NCBI RefSeq assembly: GCF_029953285.1
Contig: NZ_JASAOI010000042.1
Coordinates: 108,833-172,832, forward strand
Direction: 5' to 3'
Origin: Yinghuangia seranimata
GTDB lineage: Bacteria; Actinomycetota; Actinomycetes; Streptomycetales; Streptomycetaceae
Length of the DNA stretch: 64,000 nt
The position numbers and the translations under genes were made by a program. Of this stretch, positions 1 through 8,002 are shown piece after piece. Below the pieces are notes generated by a model that was not told where the DNA came from, did no database searches, and worked only from the letters and a program-made list of their open reading frames with translations. Every line of letters starts with the position of its first letter. Positions within the stretch are counted from its first letter, which is position 1.

Positions 1-471
1 TCGGTCCAGGCCGTGCTCGGCCTCGGTCGCCCGGACCGCGCGCAGGCCGGGCGTCACCTCGTCGTCCGGCAACGCACGGAATCCGCATCGTGCGTAGTAC
101 GGGGCGTTCCACGGGACTTCGGTGAAGGTGGTCAGCGTCAGGGCGGGCGATCCGGCGCGCCGCGCCTCGTCCGCGACGTGGTCGATCAGCGCGCGCCCGA
201 TGCCGTGTCCGGCGTGGTCGGGGTGCACGGAGACCTGTTCGATGTGCCAGTTGCCGTCGACCAGATCGACGAGCAGGTAACCGACTGGCCGGTCATCGTC
301 CACCGCCACCCACGAGCGGCCGTCGTGGGCATACCTCGCCAGGACGTCGGCGGGGAACGGCTCGTCGTCCGCGATGGCGTCCATACCGGTGCTGCGGAAC
401 AGTTCTCCCGCGGCGGTCTCGATGTCTTGGAGGACCGGGGAGTCGGCGGCGGTCGCCGGGCGGATGCGCAT
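1..471 (-). CDS. GNAT-family N-acetyltransferase, C-terminus cut by window edge
   Basis: The reading frame starts at an ATG (complement of 469-471) and runs off the left edge of the window without a stop, so about 157 residues are visible. The start MRIRPATAADSPVL is the usual beta-1/alpha-1 beginning of GNAT enzymes, and VHPDHAGHGIGRALI matches the acetyl-CoA pyrophosphate-binding motif (Q/RxxGxG/A). APYYARCGFRAL resembles the late beta-6/alpha-4 signature. Family knowledge: cytoplasmic transfer of acetyl from acetyl-CoA to an amine. The substrate cannot be told. The gene is divergent from nothing visible and lies 85 bp downstream of the NlpC/P60 gene on the same strand, so it may be co-transcribed with it. 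Confidence 0.85.
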   Translation of the reverse strand, partial: MRIRPATAADSPVLQDIETAAGELFRSTGMDAIADDEPFPADVLARYAHDGRSWVAVDDDRPVGYLLVDLVDGNWHIEQVSVHPDHAGHGIGRALIDHVADEARRAGSPALTLTTFTEVPWNAPYYARCGFRALPDDEVTPGLRAVRATEAEHGLDR

Positions 472-556
472 AGGCGATTGTCGCCCAGGCGCGGTGCGGG
501 CCTGCGGTCAGCCCGAAACGGCCGGCGCGACCGGCGTGGCCGGCGCGGCCCTGTCG

Positions 557-1729
557 TCAGCCCGCGGCCGCCGGTGCGGGAGCCGCGGCGACGACCGCCG
601 GTGCGGCCCGGACCCCGTCGGGCCGGACCGCGCCCAGGATCGGCATCGAGGTGAGCGGTGCCGTGGTGATGTGCCGTCCGGGGCGCGGCGCGTGGACGAT
701 CATTCCGGCACCCAGATACATGGCGATGTGGGTCGCCTCCGGGAAGTACACCACCAGGTCGCCCGGCCGCAGTTGGTCGAGCGGGACGCGCGGGAGTTCG
801 GCCCACTGCTCCTGCGATGTGCGCGGGACCGCCACCTTGGCGTCCTCCCAGGCGCGTTGGGTCAGGCCGGAGCAGTCGTAGGAGTCGGGCCCGGTGGCAC
901 CCCATACGTACGGCAGGCCGATCTGCTGGATCGCGAACCGCACGGCGGCACGCGCGACAGGGTCCTGGTTCTGGACGGGCCCGCCGAGCAGTCCGGCGAC
1001 GTCCATGCCGGTCAGGGCGCGGGTCGCCTCGGCCGCGGCGGCGCGCAGCGCGGCGGTGTCGCGGTCGGCGGCCGCCTGCTCCTCGGCGAGTTGCCGGGCC
1101 TGGCGGCGGGCCTCGTCGGTGATCTTGTCGAGCTCGTGCCGCCGCGTGGTGTAGGTCTTCTCGATGTCGGTCTGCGCGGCGGCGACGCGCTCGTAGATCG
1201 CACCCATGTGCAGTCCCGCGCCGCCACGCATGAGGACCTCGACGGTCGGCGAGAACCCGGCGGACCGGTAGCGGATGGCGGCCAGTTGCCCCATCTCGTC
1301 CTTCATGGACGCGATGCGGTCCTGTAAAACGGCCTGCTGTTCCTGGAGTCCAGTGAGCCGGGCGCGGCCGGCGTCGGCGGCGGCGCGGGTCTTGGTGGCG
1401 CGTTCGCCGGCCTCGTCGAGGGCCTTGGCGAGTTCGGCGACGCGCTTTCCCACGCGCAGGAGTTCGAGGTTGGGCGGGGGCGTCGGCAGCGCCCCGGTGG
1501 GGGTGGCGCCGACGGCGGGCAGGCCGTCGGCAGGTTGACCGGCCCCGGTGCCGGGTGACGGGGCGGTCGGTGTCGGTGCGCCCCAGGCCGGTGCCCCGCC
1601 GAGTGCGGGCGGTGCGGCGGCGGCGAGTACGGCGGCTGCGGCCAGTGCGGCGGCCCGGCGCGCTCGGCGGCCGGGCAGGTCGTGCGTTCGTCCCAGGGTG
1701 TGTCCCACGGTTCGTCCCACGGCGCCCAC
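557..1729 (-). CDS. Secreted NlpC/P60-family cell-wall hydrolase
   Basis: About 390 residues. An Arg-rich, Ala-rich N-terminus (RRARRAAALAAAAVLAAAAPP) reads as a signal peptide, followed by a Pro/Thr-rich linker, a long heptad-like coiled coil (about residues 85-235; many E, R, A, Q) and a C-terminal NlpC/P60 domain. The catalytic cysteine lies in YDCSGL (about residue 286) and the histidine in ATHIAMYL (about residue 334). This order matches RipA-like D,L-endopeptidases that cut the gamma-D-Glu/mDAP bond in peptidoglycan at the septum. The start is uncertain: GTG codons at 1729, 1720 and 1708 are all in frame; 1729 is used here. The frame stays open to 2245 but that part overlaps the divergent hydrolase gene and is not counted. 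Confidence 0.88.
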   Translation of the reverse strand: MGAVGRTVGHTLGRTHDLPGRRARRAAALAAAAVLAAAAPPALGGAPAWGAPTPTAPSPGTGAGQPADGLPAVGATPTGALPTPPPNLELLRVGKRVAELAKALDEAGERATKTRAAADAGRARLTGLQEQQAVLQDRIASMKDEMGQLAAIRYRSAGFSPTVEVLMRGGAGLHMGAIYERVAAAQTDIEKTYTTRRHELDKITDEARRQARQLAEEQAAADRDTAALRAAAAEATRALTGMDVAGLLGGPVQNQDPVARAAVRFAIQQIGLPYVWGATGPDSYDCSGLTQRAWEDAKVAVPRTSQEQWAELPRVPLDQLRPGDLVVYFPEATHIAMYLGAGMIVHAPRPGRHITTAPLTSMPILGAVRPDGVRAAPAVVAAAPAPAAAG

Positions 1730-1877
1730 CAGATCACGGCGGCGCGCGTCGGCCGTCAGGCTGGGGGCGGCGCGCGGCGAGTCCGCCCGTTCGGCGCAGC
1801 CGGTGTGACCGGATCGGTCCGCCGTGGGACCCGATGCGGCCTGTCGCGGGCGGGCGCGCGCGGGCCAGCCTGGTGCC

Positions 1878-2480
1878 ATGACCCGAGCACTGATCGTCAT
1901 CGACGTCCAGGAGTCCTTCCGCGCGAGCCCGCTGTGGGAGACCATGTCCGACCCGAAGATCGCCGACCGCGTGAACCGCCTGGTGCGGCTGGCCCGCGGC
2001 GCGGGCGACCTGGTGGTGTGGGTGCTGCACACCGAGCCGGGCAGCGGCGACCCGTTCTTCGACCCGGCGTCGGGGCACGTGCGGCTGTTCCCTGAACTGG
2101 CCGCGGACGACGCCGACCCGGTCGTCCACAAGACCTCGCACAACGCGTTCACCACGACGAACCTCCAGCAGCTGCTCACGGCGCGCGGGGTGTCCGAGGT
2201 GACCGTGTGCGGCATCCGCACCGAGCAGTGCGTGGAGACGACCACTCGCGTGGCGAGCGACCTCGGCTACGGCGTGACCTTCGTGGTCGACGCGACCGCC
2301 ACCAACCCGATCCCGCACCCGGAGGCACCCGCCGACCTCGGGCCGGCCGAGCTGCTCTCGGACCCGCGCACGCTGAGCGCCGAGGCCGTCATCGAGCGCA
2401 CGGTCTACGCCCTGGCCGGCCGCTTCGCGACGATCGCCACAGTGGAAGGCCTGGAAGCCGCCGCGTCGGCCGAGGCATGA
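1878..2480 (+). CDS. Cysteine hydrolase of the isochorismatase-like family
   Basis: 200 residues, the normal length for the family. The three catalytic positions are present: Asp in LIVIDVQESF near the N-terminus, Lys in VVHKTSHNAF and Cys in VCGIRTEQCVETT. Members hydrolyse isochorismate, nicotinamide or other amides/carbamates; the active-site triad alone does not give the substrate. The ATG at 1878 is chosen because the typical beta-strand start (MTRALIVIDVQ) begins there, although an upstream ATG at 1824 is in frame. The next gene, a GlxA-type regulator, begins 11 bp after the stop, so the pair is probably one operon and the regulator may control this enzyme. Confidence 0.9.
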   Translation: MTRALIVIDVQESFRASPLWETMSDPKIADRVNRLVRLARGAGDLVVWVLHTEPGSGDPFFDPASGHVRLFPELAADDADPVVHKTSHNAFTTTNLQQLLTARGVSEVTVCGIRTEQCVETTTRVASDLGYGVTFVVDATATNPIPHPEAPADLGPAELLSDPRTLSAEAVIERTVYALAGRFATIATVEGLEAAASAEA

Positions 2481-2490
2481 TGACCGGATC

Positions 2491-3402
2491 GTGAACCGCG
2501 TCGTCTTCTACCTCTCCCCCGGGGTCCACCTGCTGGACGTGGCCGGGCCCGCGCAGGCGTTCTCCAGCGCCGCGTGGTTCGGCCACGCCTATGCGCTCAC
2601 GTACGTCGCCGAGCAACCACTGGTGCCGACCGCGCAAGGGCTTCCCCTGGTCGCCGAGACGGACTGGCCCGAGCCGGGGCCCGACGATCTGCTGGTGGTC
2701 CCGGGGTGGGAGGCGCCGTCGCTCGCCGACGGGCCGAGTGTGAGTCAGGCGTGCCTGGCGTGGCTGGCGGCGCATCACGCGCGCGGCGGCACGGTCGCGA
2801 GCGTGTGCGCGGGCGCGGACGCGCTCGGGCGCGCCGGGCTGCTGGACGGGCGGCGCTGCACGACGCACCACGACCTCCAGGACGAGCTGGCGCGCCGCCA
2901 CCCGAAGGCCACCGTGGTGCGCGACGTGCTGTTCACGACGGACGACCGGGTGGTGACGTCCGCGGGCATCGCGAGCGGCATAGACCTGGCGCTGCACCTG
3001 ATAGCCACGCGGCACGGCCCCGCGACCGCCGCACAGGTCGCCCGCTCGATGGTCGTGTACGCCCGGCGCAACGGCCACGAGCCGCAGGCCAGCACCATGC
3101 TGCGCCACCGGTCGCACCTGGACGACGTCGTACACCGGGCCCAGGACCTGCTGGACGCCGGCTTCGACCGCACCCTGCCGCTGCCCGAGCTGGCCGCGAA
3201 GGTCGGCGTGAGCGAGCGGACGCTGACCCGCCTGTTCAGCCGCGCCACGGGCGGGCTGACGCCGCTGCGCTACCAGCAGTCGCTGCGCCTCGAACGCGCG
3301 GAGCACATGATCCACCACGGTTCGACCGTGGACGCCGCGGCGCGGGCGGTCGGGTTCGAGGACGCGCGCATGCTGAGGCGGCTGCGGGCCCGAACGGTCT
3401 GA
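2491..3402 (+). CDS. GlxA-type transcriptional regulator (DJ-1/PfpI domain + AraC HTH)
   Basis: 303 residues starting at GTG. Residues 1-170 form a DJ-1/PfpI amidotransferase-like domain with the expected nucleophile-elbow cysteine in VASVCAGADALG (Cys106). Residues about 205-300 form an AraC-type double helix-turn-helix (LPELAAKVGVSERTL... and VGFEDARMLRR). In this family the first domain is thought to sense a small amine or amide, as in ArgR/GbdR-like and CdhR-like regulators; that is inference here. It follows the isochorismatase-like gene by 11 bp and probably regulates it. The C-terminus is complete and ends in the characteristic DARMLRRLRART. Confidence 0.9.
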   Translation: MNRVVFYLSPGVHLLDVAGPAQAFSSAAWFGHAYALTYVAEQPLVPTAQGLPLVAETDWPEPGPDDLLVVPGWEAPSLADGPSVSQACLAWLAAHHARGGTVASVCAGADALGRAGLLDGRRCTTHHDLQDELARRHPKATVVRDVLFTTDDRVVTSAGIASGIDLALHLIATRHGPATAAQVARSMVVYARRNGHEPQASTMLRHRSHLDDVVHRAQDLLDAGFDRTLPLPELAAKVGVSERTLTRLFSRATGGLTPLRYQQSLRLERAEHMIHHGSTVDAAARAVGFEDARMLRRLRARTV

Positions 3403-3484
3403 CCGGTCCGGAGCCCCGGAAGCCACCACCCCCTGCACCCCGGCGGTTGCTGACGTTCTGTCATGCCCCCCTGGTCAACATAGT

Positions 3485-3500
3485 CATCATAGCTATGATG
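3485..3500. promoter_or_regulatory. Perfect 16-bp palindrome upstream of the GMC oxidoreductase gene
   Basis: CATCATAGCTATGATG is a perfect inverted repeat ending 34 bp before the ATG at 3535, in an AT-rich patch (3478-3500) that stands out in this GC-rich DNA. Size, symmetry and place fit a dimeric repressor site overlapping a promoter. The cognate regulator is not evident nearby, the GlxA-type gene just upstream being one candidate. A ribosome binding site GGAGGGG lies at 3522-3528. Confidence 0.5.
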
Positions 3501-3534
3501 GCCAGCGCAAGCGCGCGCTACGGAGGGGTCAGAT

Positions 3535-5049
3535 ATGGCACAGGCACCGCACCAGGCATCCGTCCCGGCCACCACCGCCGAACACGACGTCATCGTCGTC
3601 GGCGCGGGCTCGGCGGGCTGCGTCGTCGCCGCCCGCCTGTCCGAGCGAGCCGACCGGCGGGTGCTGCTGCTGGAGGCCGGGCCCGACCACGGGGCGGACC
3701 TGCCCGAACAGCTGCGGCATCTGTCGCGGCCGGTGGCCTGGCCGTACAACTGGGGCGACCACGTCCGCTCCGGTCCCAGCCGCACGCTGAACTACGCGCG
3801 CGGGCGCGGCGTCGGCGGCTCGTCGCAGACGAACGGCGCGGTGGCCCTGCGGCCCGAGCCGGCGGACTTCGCCGCGTGGCCGGAGGCCCTCGGGTGGAAC
3901 GCGATGCTGCCGTACCTCAACCGCGTCGAGCACGACCTGGACTTCGGCGCGGAGGAGTACCACGGCGACCGCGGCCCGATCCCGGTCGTCCGGCACTCGG
4001 AGGCCGACTGGACGCCGCTGCAGGCCGGCTTCGTCACGGGCTGCGTCGGCGCGGGGCTGCCTTTCTGCCCCGACCACAGCCGGCCCGACTCCACCGGCGT
4101 CGGCGCGATCCCGATGAACCGGCGCGGCACCGAGCGGGTGTCCAACGCCTCCGCGTACCTCGGCCCGGCGCGCGGGCGCGCGAACCTCACCGTGCGCGGT
4201 GACGCGCATGTGCGCCGTCTGCTGATCGAGCGCGGGCGCGCGGTCGGGGTCGAACTGGCGGACGGCACGCGGCTGTACGCGGGGCACGTCGTGCTGTCGG
4301 CGGGCGTCGTGCAGAACCCGCTGCTGCTGTGGCGCTCGGGTGTCGGCCCGGCGGCGGGCGTCGCCGCGCTCGGCGTCACGCCGGTGCACGAGCTCGCGGC
4401 GGTCGGGGCGAACCTGACCGACCACATGGTGGTGTCGTTCCGCGCCCCGGTGACGCCCGCGTCGGTGCCGGACGGCGGCCCGGTGCTCCAGACCATCGCG
4501 CGGGCGACCGCTCCGGGCAGCGACCGCGTCCACGACCTCCAGCTCACCCCGATCGCGCGGCGCAACGCCGACGGGACGCGCGAGATCGAGATCAGCGTCG
4601 CACTGCAACTGCCCGACGGCGCGGGCTCGGTCGTGCCGGGCGGCCCCGCCCCGGAGGATCCCGCGGTCATCACCTGGCCGTTCGCCGACCTGCCCGGGAA
4701 CGTGGCGCGGCTCGCGGACGGCTGGCGGCTCGCGGCGCGCGTGGTCGCCGAGTCCGGTCTCGCGCTCGACCCGGCGGCGGCGCGGGCCGCGGCCGAGGGC
4801 ACGCCGGACGCGGAACTGCACGCCATGATCGCGGAGTCCCACTACGCCTTCTACCACGGCGTCGGCACGTGCCGGATGGGCGCGGACCCGGCGTCGAGCG
4901 TGGTCGACGAACGTCTGCGGGTCCACGGCCTCGCGGGCCTCAGCGTCGTCGACGCCTCGGCCGTGCCGACGGTGCCGCGGGCGAACACCCACCTGCTGGC
5001 GACGGCGCTGGGCGAACTCGGGGCGGAGCTGGTGGCCGCGGAGGCGTGA
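3535..5049 (+). CDS. GMC-family FAD-dependent oxidoreductase
   Basis: 504 residues, ATG preceded by GGAGGGG. The N-terminus has the Rossmann FAD motif VIVVGAGSAGCVVAARLSE, then GRGVGGSSQTNGAV (GMC signature 1 region) and the C-terminal substrate-domain elements YHGVGTCRMG, with the active-site His, and VVDASAVPTVPRANTHLL. Family members oxidise alcohols (choline, glucose, aryl or polyethylene glycols) with FAD. The length and the GSSQTNGAVALR stretch also recall the mycofactocin-associated MftG branch, but no other mft gene is in the window, so the substrate is left open. It lies 55 bp upstream of the small protein at 5105 and probably shares a transcript with it and the amidohydrolase at 5538. 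Confidence 0.9.
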   Translation: MAQAPHQASVPATTAEHDVIVVGAGSAGCVVAARLSERADRRVLLLEAGPDHGADLPEQLRHLSRPVAWPYNWGDHVRSGPSRTLNYARGRGVGGSSQTNGAVALRPEPADFAAWPEALGWNAMLPYLNRVEHDLDFGAEEYHGDRGPIPVVRHSEADWTPLQAGFVTGCVGAGLPFCPDHSRPDSTGVGAIPMNRRGTERVSNASAYLGPARGRANLTVRGDAHVRRLLIERGRAVGVELADGTRLYAGHVVLSAGVVQNPLLLWRSGVGPAAGVAALGVTPVHELAAVGANLTDHMVVSFRAPVTPASVPDGGPVLQTIARATAPGSDRVHDLQLTPIARRNADGTREIEISVALQLPDGAGSVVPGGPAPEDPAVITWPFADLPGNVARLADGWRLAARVVAESGLALDPAAARAAAEGTPDAELHAMIAESHYAFYHGVGTCRMGADPASSVVDERLRVHGLAGLSVVDASAVPTVPRANTHLLATALGELGAELVAAEA

Positions 5050-5104
5050 CAGTGCACGCGCCCGTGGTTCAGGCTGGTCGGCGTCCGCACACGGGAGGTC
5101 CGGC

Positions 5105-5446
5105 ATGGCGCGAGCGAACGATTTCCTGGACTGCTGCACCGCGGCGTCGGTCGAGAGGGTCCGGCTGTTCTCGTCCGGCAACCACGGCGTGGAGTCGCTC
5201 ATGCGGTGCGCGTCCTGCGGGGCGTACTGGTTCTACCGCTTCCACGAATACCCGGACTTCGCGACCGGCGACGACGACCTGACCAGCTGGTGGTCGCCGC
5301 TGACGGCGGACGAGGGCGCGCTGCTGCACCACGCCGAGCGGTTCGAGGGCGTCGACCTGGGGTTCCTGCGGACGCGGAGGAGCTGGATCGACGACAACGG
5401 GGCCGTCGGCAAGGTCCCCGGCGCGCCCGACCACGGCTGGTGGTGA
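5105..5446 (+). CDS. Hypothetical 113-residue protein with one CxxC pair
   Basis: I do not recognise the family. The ATG at 5105 follows GGTCCGGC with a modest Shine-Dalgarno, and codon use is typical of the neighbours. The protein has CC at positions 10-11 and a CASCG knuckle near residue 38, followed by an aromatic run YWFYRFHEYPDF; it is acidic and rich in Trp (WW, SWWSP, GWW at the very C-terminus). One CxxC is too little to call a zinc ribbon. It sits between the GMC oxidoreductase (55 bp before) and the amidohydrolase (91 bp after) on the same strand, so an accessory role to one of them is possible. Confidence 0.6.
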   Translation: MARANDFLDCCTAASVERVRLFSSGNHGVESLMRCASCGAYWFYRFHEYPDFATGDDDLTSWWSPLTADEGALLHHAERFEGVDLGFLRTRRSWIDDNGAVGKVPGAPDHGWW

Positions 5447-5537
5447 CGCGCGCCCGACCGCGGTCGCCCTTGTTCCTTGCAGGCGCACATGCCATACATG
5501 CGGGGCCGGGATCGCCGCGTCGCGAAGTGAGGCCGCT

Positions 5538-6779
5538 GTGGGACGTCTTGTGCTGACCAACGCCACCGTGCTCGACGGGGTGAACGGCCCCGCGCCCGGG
5601 CACTCGGTGGTGGTCGACGGCGACCGGATCGCCGAGGTCCGCGCGGACGCGCCCGCGCCGGAGGACGGCGACCAGGTCGTCGACCTCGGCGGGCGCACGC
5701 TGATGCCCGGCATGTTCACGTGCCACTTCCACGCGACGTACCACGAACTGGGGTCGCGGCCGAACGTGCCGTACGGCAACGACTTCCCGCCCTCGTACCA
5801 GGCGCTCGTGGCGGCGAAGAACCTGCGGACCGCGCTGGAGTGCGGCTACACGGGCGTGGTCGGCGCGGGCGGTGCCAACGACGTCGAGCCGGGCGTCAAG
5901 CGCGCGATCGAGGACGGGCTGGTCCCGGGCCCGCGGTTCTGGCCGTCGGGGCGCGAGCTGTCCACGACGGGGCACGCGAACGACGCGGTGCCGTGGCACT
6001 GGGGCATGCAGGCGTCGGGCGCGGTGCGGCTGTGCGACGGCGCGGACGCGTTCCGGCTCGGGGTGCGCGAGGAGATCAAGCGCGGCGCCGAGGTCATCAA
6101 GCTGTTCGTGACCGGCGGACACGGGACGCTCGCCCCCAAGGACCGGATCGAGATGACCCGGGACGAGCTGGCGGCGGCGATCGAGACGGCGCATTCGCGG
6201 GGCGTCCTGATACGCGCCCACCTGGTGAACAAGCCGGCCATCATGATGGCGCTCGAACTGGGCATCGACATCGTCGACCACTGCGACGAGATGGACGACG
6301 AGGTGGTGGCGGCGCTCGTGGAGACGGGCGCCTTCGTCGTGCCGTCCCTGCACTTCCCCAAGCACTTCCTCGAACTGATGGGCGACGGCTTCGGGTTCGG
6401 GGCGGACGCGATCCGCGCCGACCTCGCGCACATGTACGAGGCGATCCCCAAGGCGCAGGCGGCCGGCGTGAAGTTCGTGCTGGGCGACGACTACGGCGCC
6501 ATCGGCTTCGCCCACGGGCTCTACGGGCGCGAGCTCGCCCTCTACACCGAGCACGCGGGCGTGTCGCCGCTGGAGGTGATCGGCTGGGCGACCCGCAACG
6601 GCGCCGAACTGGCCCGCCGCGGCCACGACCTGGGCACGGTCGAAGCGGGCAAGCTCGCCGACCTGCTGGTCGTGGACGGCGATCCGGCGACGGACGTCTC
6701 GGTGCTGGTGGACAAGCGCCCGCTGACGGTCCTGCAGGGCGGCGAGGTCGTCGCCGGGGAACTGCCTGGCGGACGCTGA
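5538..6779 (+). CDS. Amidohydrolase-superfamily metal-dependent hydrolase
   Basis: 413 residues from a GTG start. Typical amidohydrolase layout: an N-terminal beta-sandwich strand set (LVLTNATVLDGVNG, VVVDGDRIAEV), metal ligands in TCHFHATYHE after RTLMPGM, then EVIKLFVTGGHG (a probable bridging carbamylated Lys), HLVNKPAIMMALE and IDIVDHCDE (metal His residues), and a catalytic Asp region VLGDDYGAIGFAHG. The closest named groups are imidazolonepropionase-like and Xaa-Pro dipeptidase-like enzymes. The C-terminal ATDVSVLVDKRPLTVLQGG closes the sandwich. The substrate is unknown; same-strand context with the GMC oxidoreductase hints at one catabolic pathway. Confidence 0.85.
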   Translation: MGRLVLTNATVLDGVNGPAPGHSVVVDGDRIAEVRADAPAPEDGDQVVDLGGRTLMPGMFTCHFHATYHELGSRPNVPYGNDFPPSYQALVAAKNLRTALECGYTGVVGAGGANDVEPGVKRAIEDGLVPGPRFWPSGRELSTTGHANDAVPWHWGMQASGAVRLCDGADAFRLGVREEIKRGAEVIKLFVTGGHGTLAPKDRIEMTRDELAAAIETAHSRGVLIRAHLVNKPAIMMALELGIDIVDHCDEMDDEVVAALVETGAFVVPSLHFPKHFLELMGDGFGFGADAIRADLAHMYEAIPKAQAAGVKFVLGDDYGAIGFAHGLYGRELALYTEHAGVSPLEVIGWATRNGAELARRGHDLGTVEAGKLADLLVVDGDPATDVSVLVDKRPLTVLQGGEVVAGELPGGR

Positions 6780-6817
6780 GGACGGGGGTTCACCCGTTTG
6801 CCCCATACTCATCGACC

Positions 6818-7972
6818 ATGACGTCCCCTGCCTCTGCGCCTCCTGCGACGGCGCCTGCCCGCCACGGCGTCGCCGATCTGCGGGTCAGTCCGTTGGAACT
6901 GTTCTTCGACCTGGTCTTCGTCTTCACCATCACGCAGCTCACCGCGAGCCTCGCGCACCACCTCACCATGGGCGGGCTCGCGCGCGTCCTGGTCATGCTG
7001 GCGATCATCTGGTGGATGTACGACGCCTTCATATGGCTCAGCAACGCCATGCCGCCGTCGACGCACCCTAGGCGCGGCCTGCACCTGATGAGCATGGCGG
7101 CGTTCCTGGTGATCGCGATGACGATCCCGCACGCGTTCGACGGCGGCGGATGGGCGTTCGGTTGGGCGTACCTGGTGGTCGTGGTCGCCCACACGGGCAT
7201 GTTCGCGACGGTCGGCGTCGAGCCGAGGGCCGTCACCCAGATGGGCGTCTTCAACATCCTCAGCGGCGGCCTGATCGTGGTCGGCGGCTACCTGGAGGGG
7301 TCGGTCCAGCTGGTGGTGTGGCTGGCGGCGTTCGCGCTGCAGTTCACGGTGCCGCGCGTGGTCGCGCTGCCGGCGTTCACGCTCAGCGCGGCGCACTTCG
7401 TCGAGCGGCACGGGCTGGTCGTCATCGTGGCGTTCGGCGAGTCGGTCATCTGCATCGGCGCGGGCGCGGGCGAAGCGCACCTGACGGTGAAGCTGCTGGC
7501 GGCCGCGCTGCTGAGCCTCGTGGTGTGCGTGGCCCTGTGGTGGGCGTACTTCGGCCACGACGACGAAGAGCGCGCGGTGCACTTCATGGCCGGCCTGGAC
7601 GACGCCCGCCGCAACGTCCTCGCGGTACGGGTGTACAACTTCGGGCACTACTGCCTGCTGCTCGGCGTGCTGCTGCTGTCCACGGGCGCCAAGTCGGTCA
7701 CCGCCCACCCGACGGAGTCCATAGGCATGGGCCCGGCGGTGGCGCTGGCCTCCGGCGTCGCACTGTTCCTCGTCGCGAACACGGCCGTCCGGCGGACGAT
7801 CGGACTCGCCCCGCTCCTGCCCCGGCTGGTCACGGCCGCGGCGGTGCTGGCGCTCATCCCACTCGGAGCGCAGGTGAACGCGCTCGGCGAGGTCGGGGGG
7901 ATCGCGCTGGTGCTGGCGTTGCTGGTGGCGTACGAGGAACACACGGCCCGCAAAGTGAAACAATCGGGGTGA
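6818..7972 (+). CDS. Low temperature requirement protein A (LtrA) family membrane protein
   Basis: 384 residues. The diagnostic LtrA start VSPLELFFDLVFVFTITQLT follows a short Ala/Pro tail, and about ten hydrophobic segments fill the rest, with the conserved internal FVERHGLVVIVAFGESVI. The family was named from a Listeria gene needed for growth in the cold; its biochemical activity is unknown. ATG 6818 is used because the homologous region begins there, although the frame is open far upstream across the amidohydrolase gene. It ends 30 bp before the following SpoIIE phosphatase start and may be co-transcribed with it. Confidence 0.88.
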   Translation: MTSPASAPPATAPARHGVADLRVSPLELFFDLVFVFTITQLTASLAHHLTMGGLARVLVMLAIIWWMYDAFIWLSNAMPPSTHPRRGLHLMSMAAFLVIAMTIPHAFDGGGWAFGWAYLVVVVAHTGMFATVGVEPRAVTQMGVFNILSGGLIVVGGYLEGSVQLVVWLAAFALQFTVPRVVALPAFTLSAAHFVERHGLVVIVAFGESVICIGAGAGEAHLTVKLLAAALLSLVVCVALWWAYFGHDDEERAVHFMAGLDDARRNVLAVRVYNFGHYCLLLGVLLLSTGAKSVTAHPTESIGMGPAVALASGVALFLVANTAVRRTIGLAPLLPRLVTAAAVLALIPLGAQVNALGEVGGIALVLALLVAYEEHTARKVKQSG

Positions 7973-8002
7973 ATGGGATGCCCCCGAGGAGGTGCGCGGC
8001 GC

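Noticed and set aside
1730..2245. Upstream extension of the NlpC/P60 frame
   Set aside because: It lies opposite the clear isochorismatase-like gene and lacks a signal peptide at its start.
3535..5049. Naming the GMC oxidoreductase mftG
   Set aside because: Length and some blocks fit, but no mycofactocin gene (mftA-F) is in the window, so the name is not supported.
3529..5202. A 557-codon open frame opposite the GMC oxidoreductase gene
   Set aside because: Arg/Ala/Asp-rich translation typical of an antisense shadow; the plus strand has FAD and GMC signatures.
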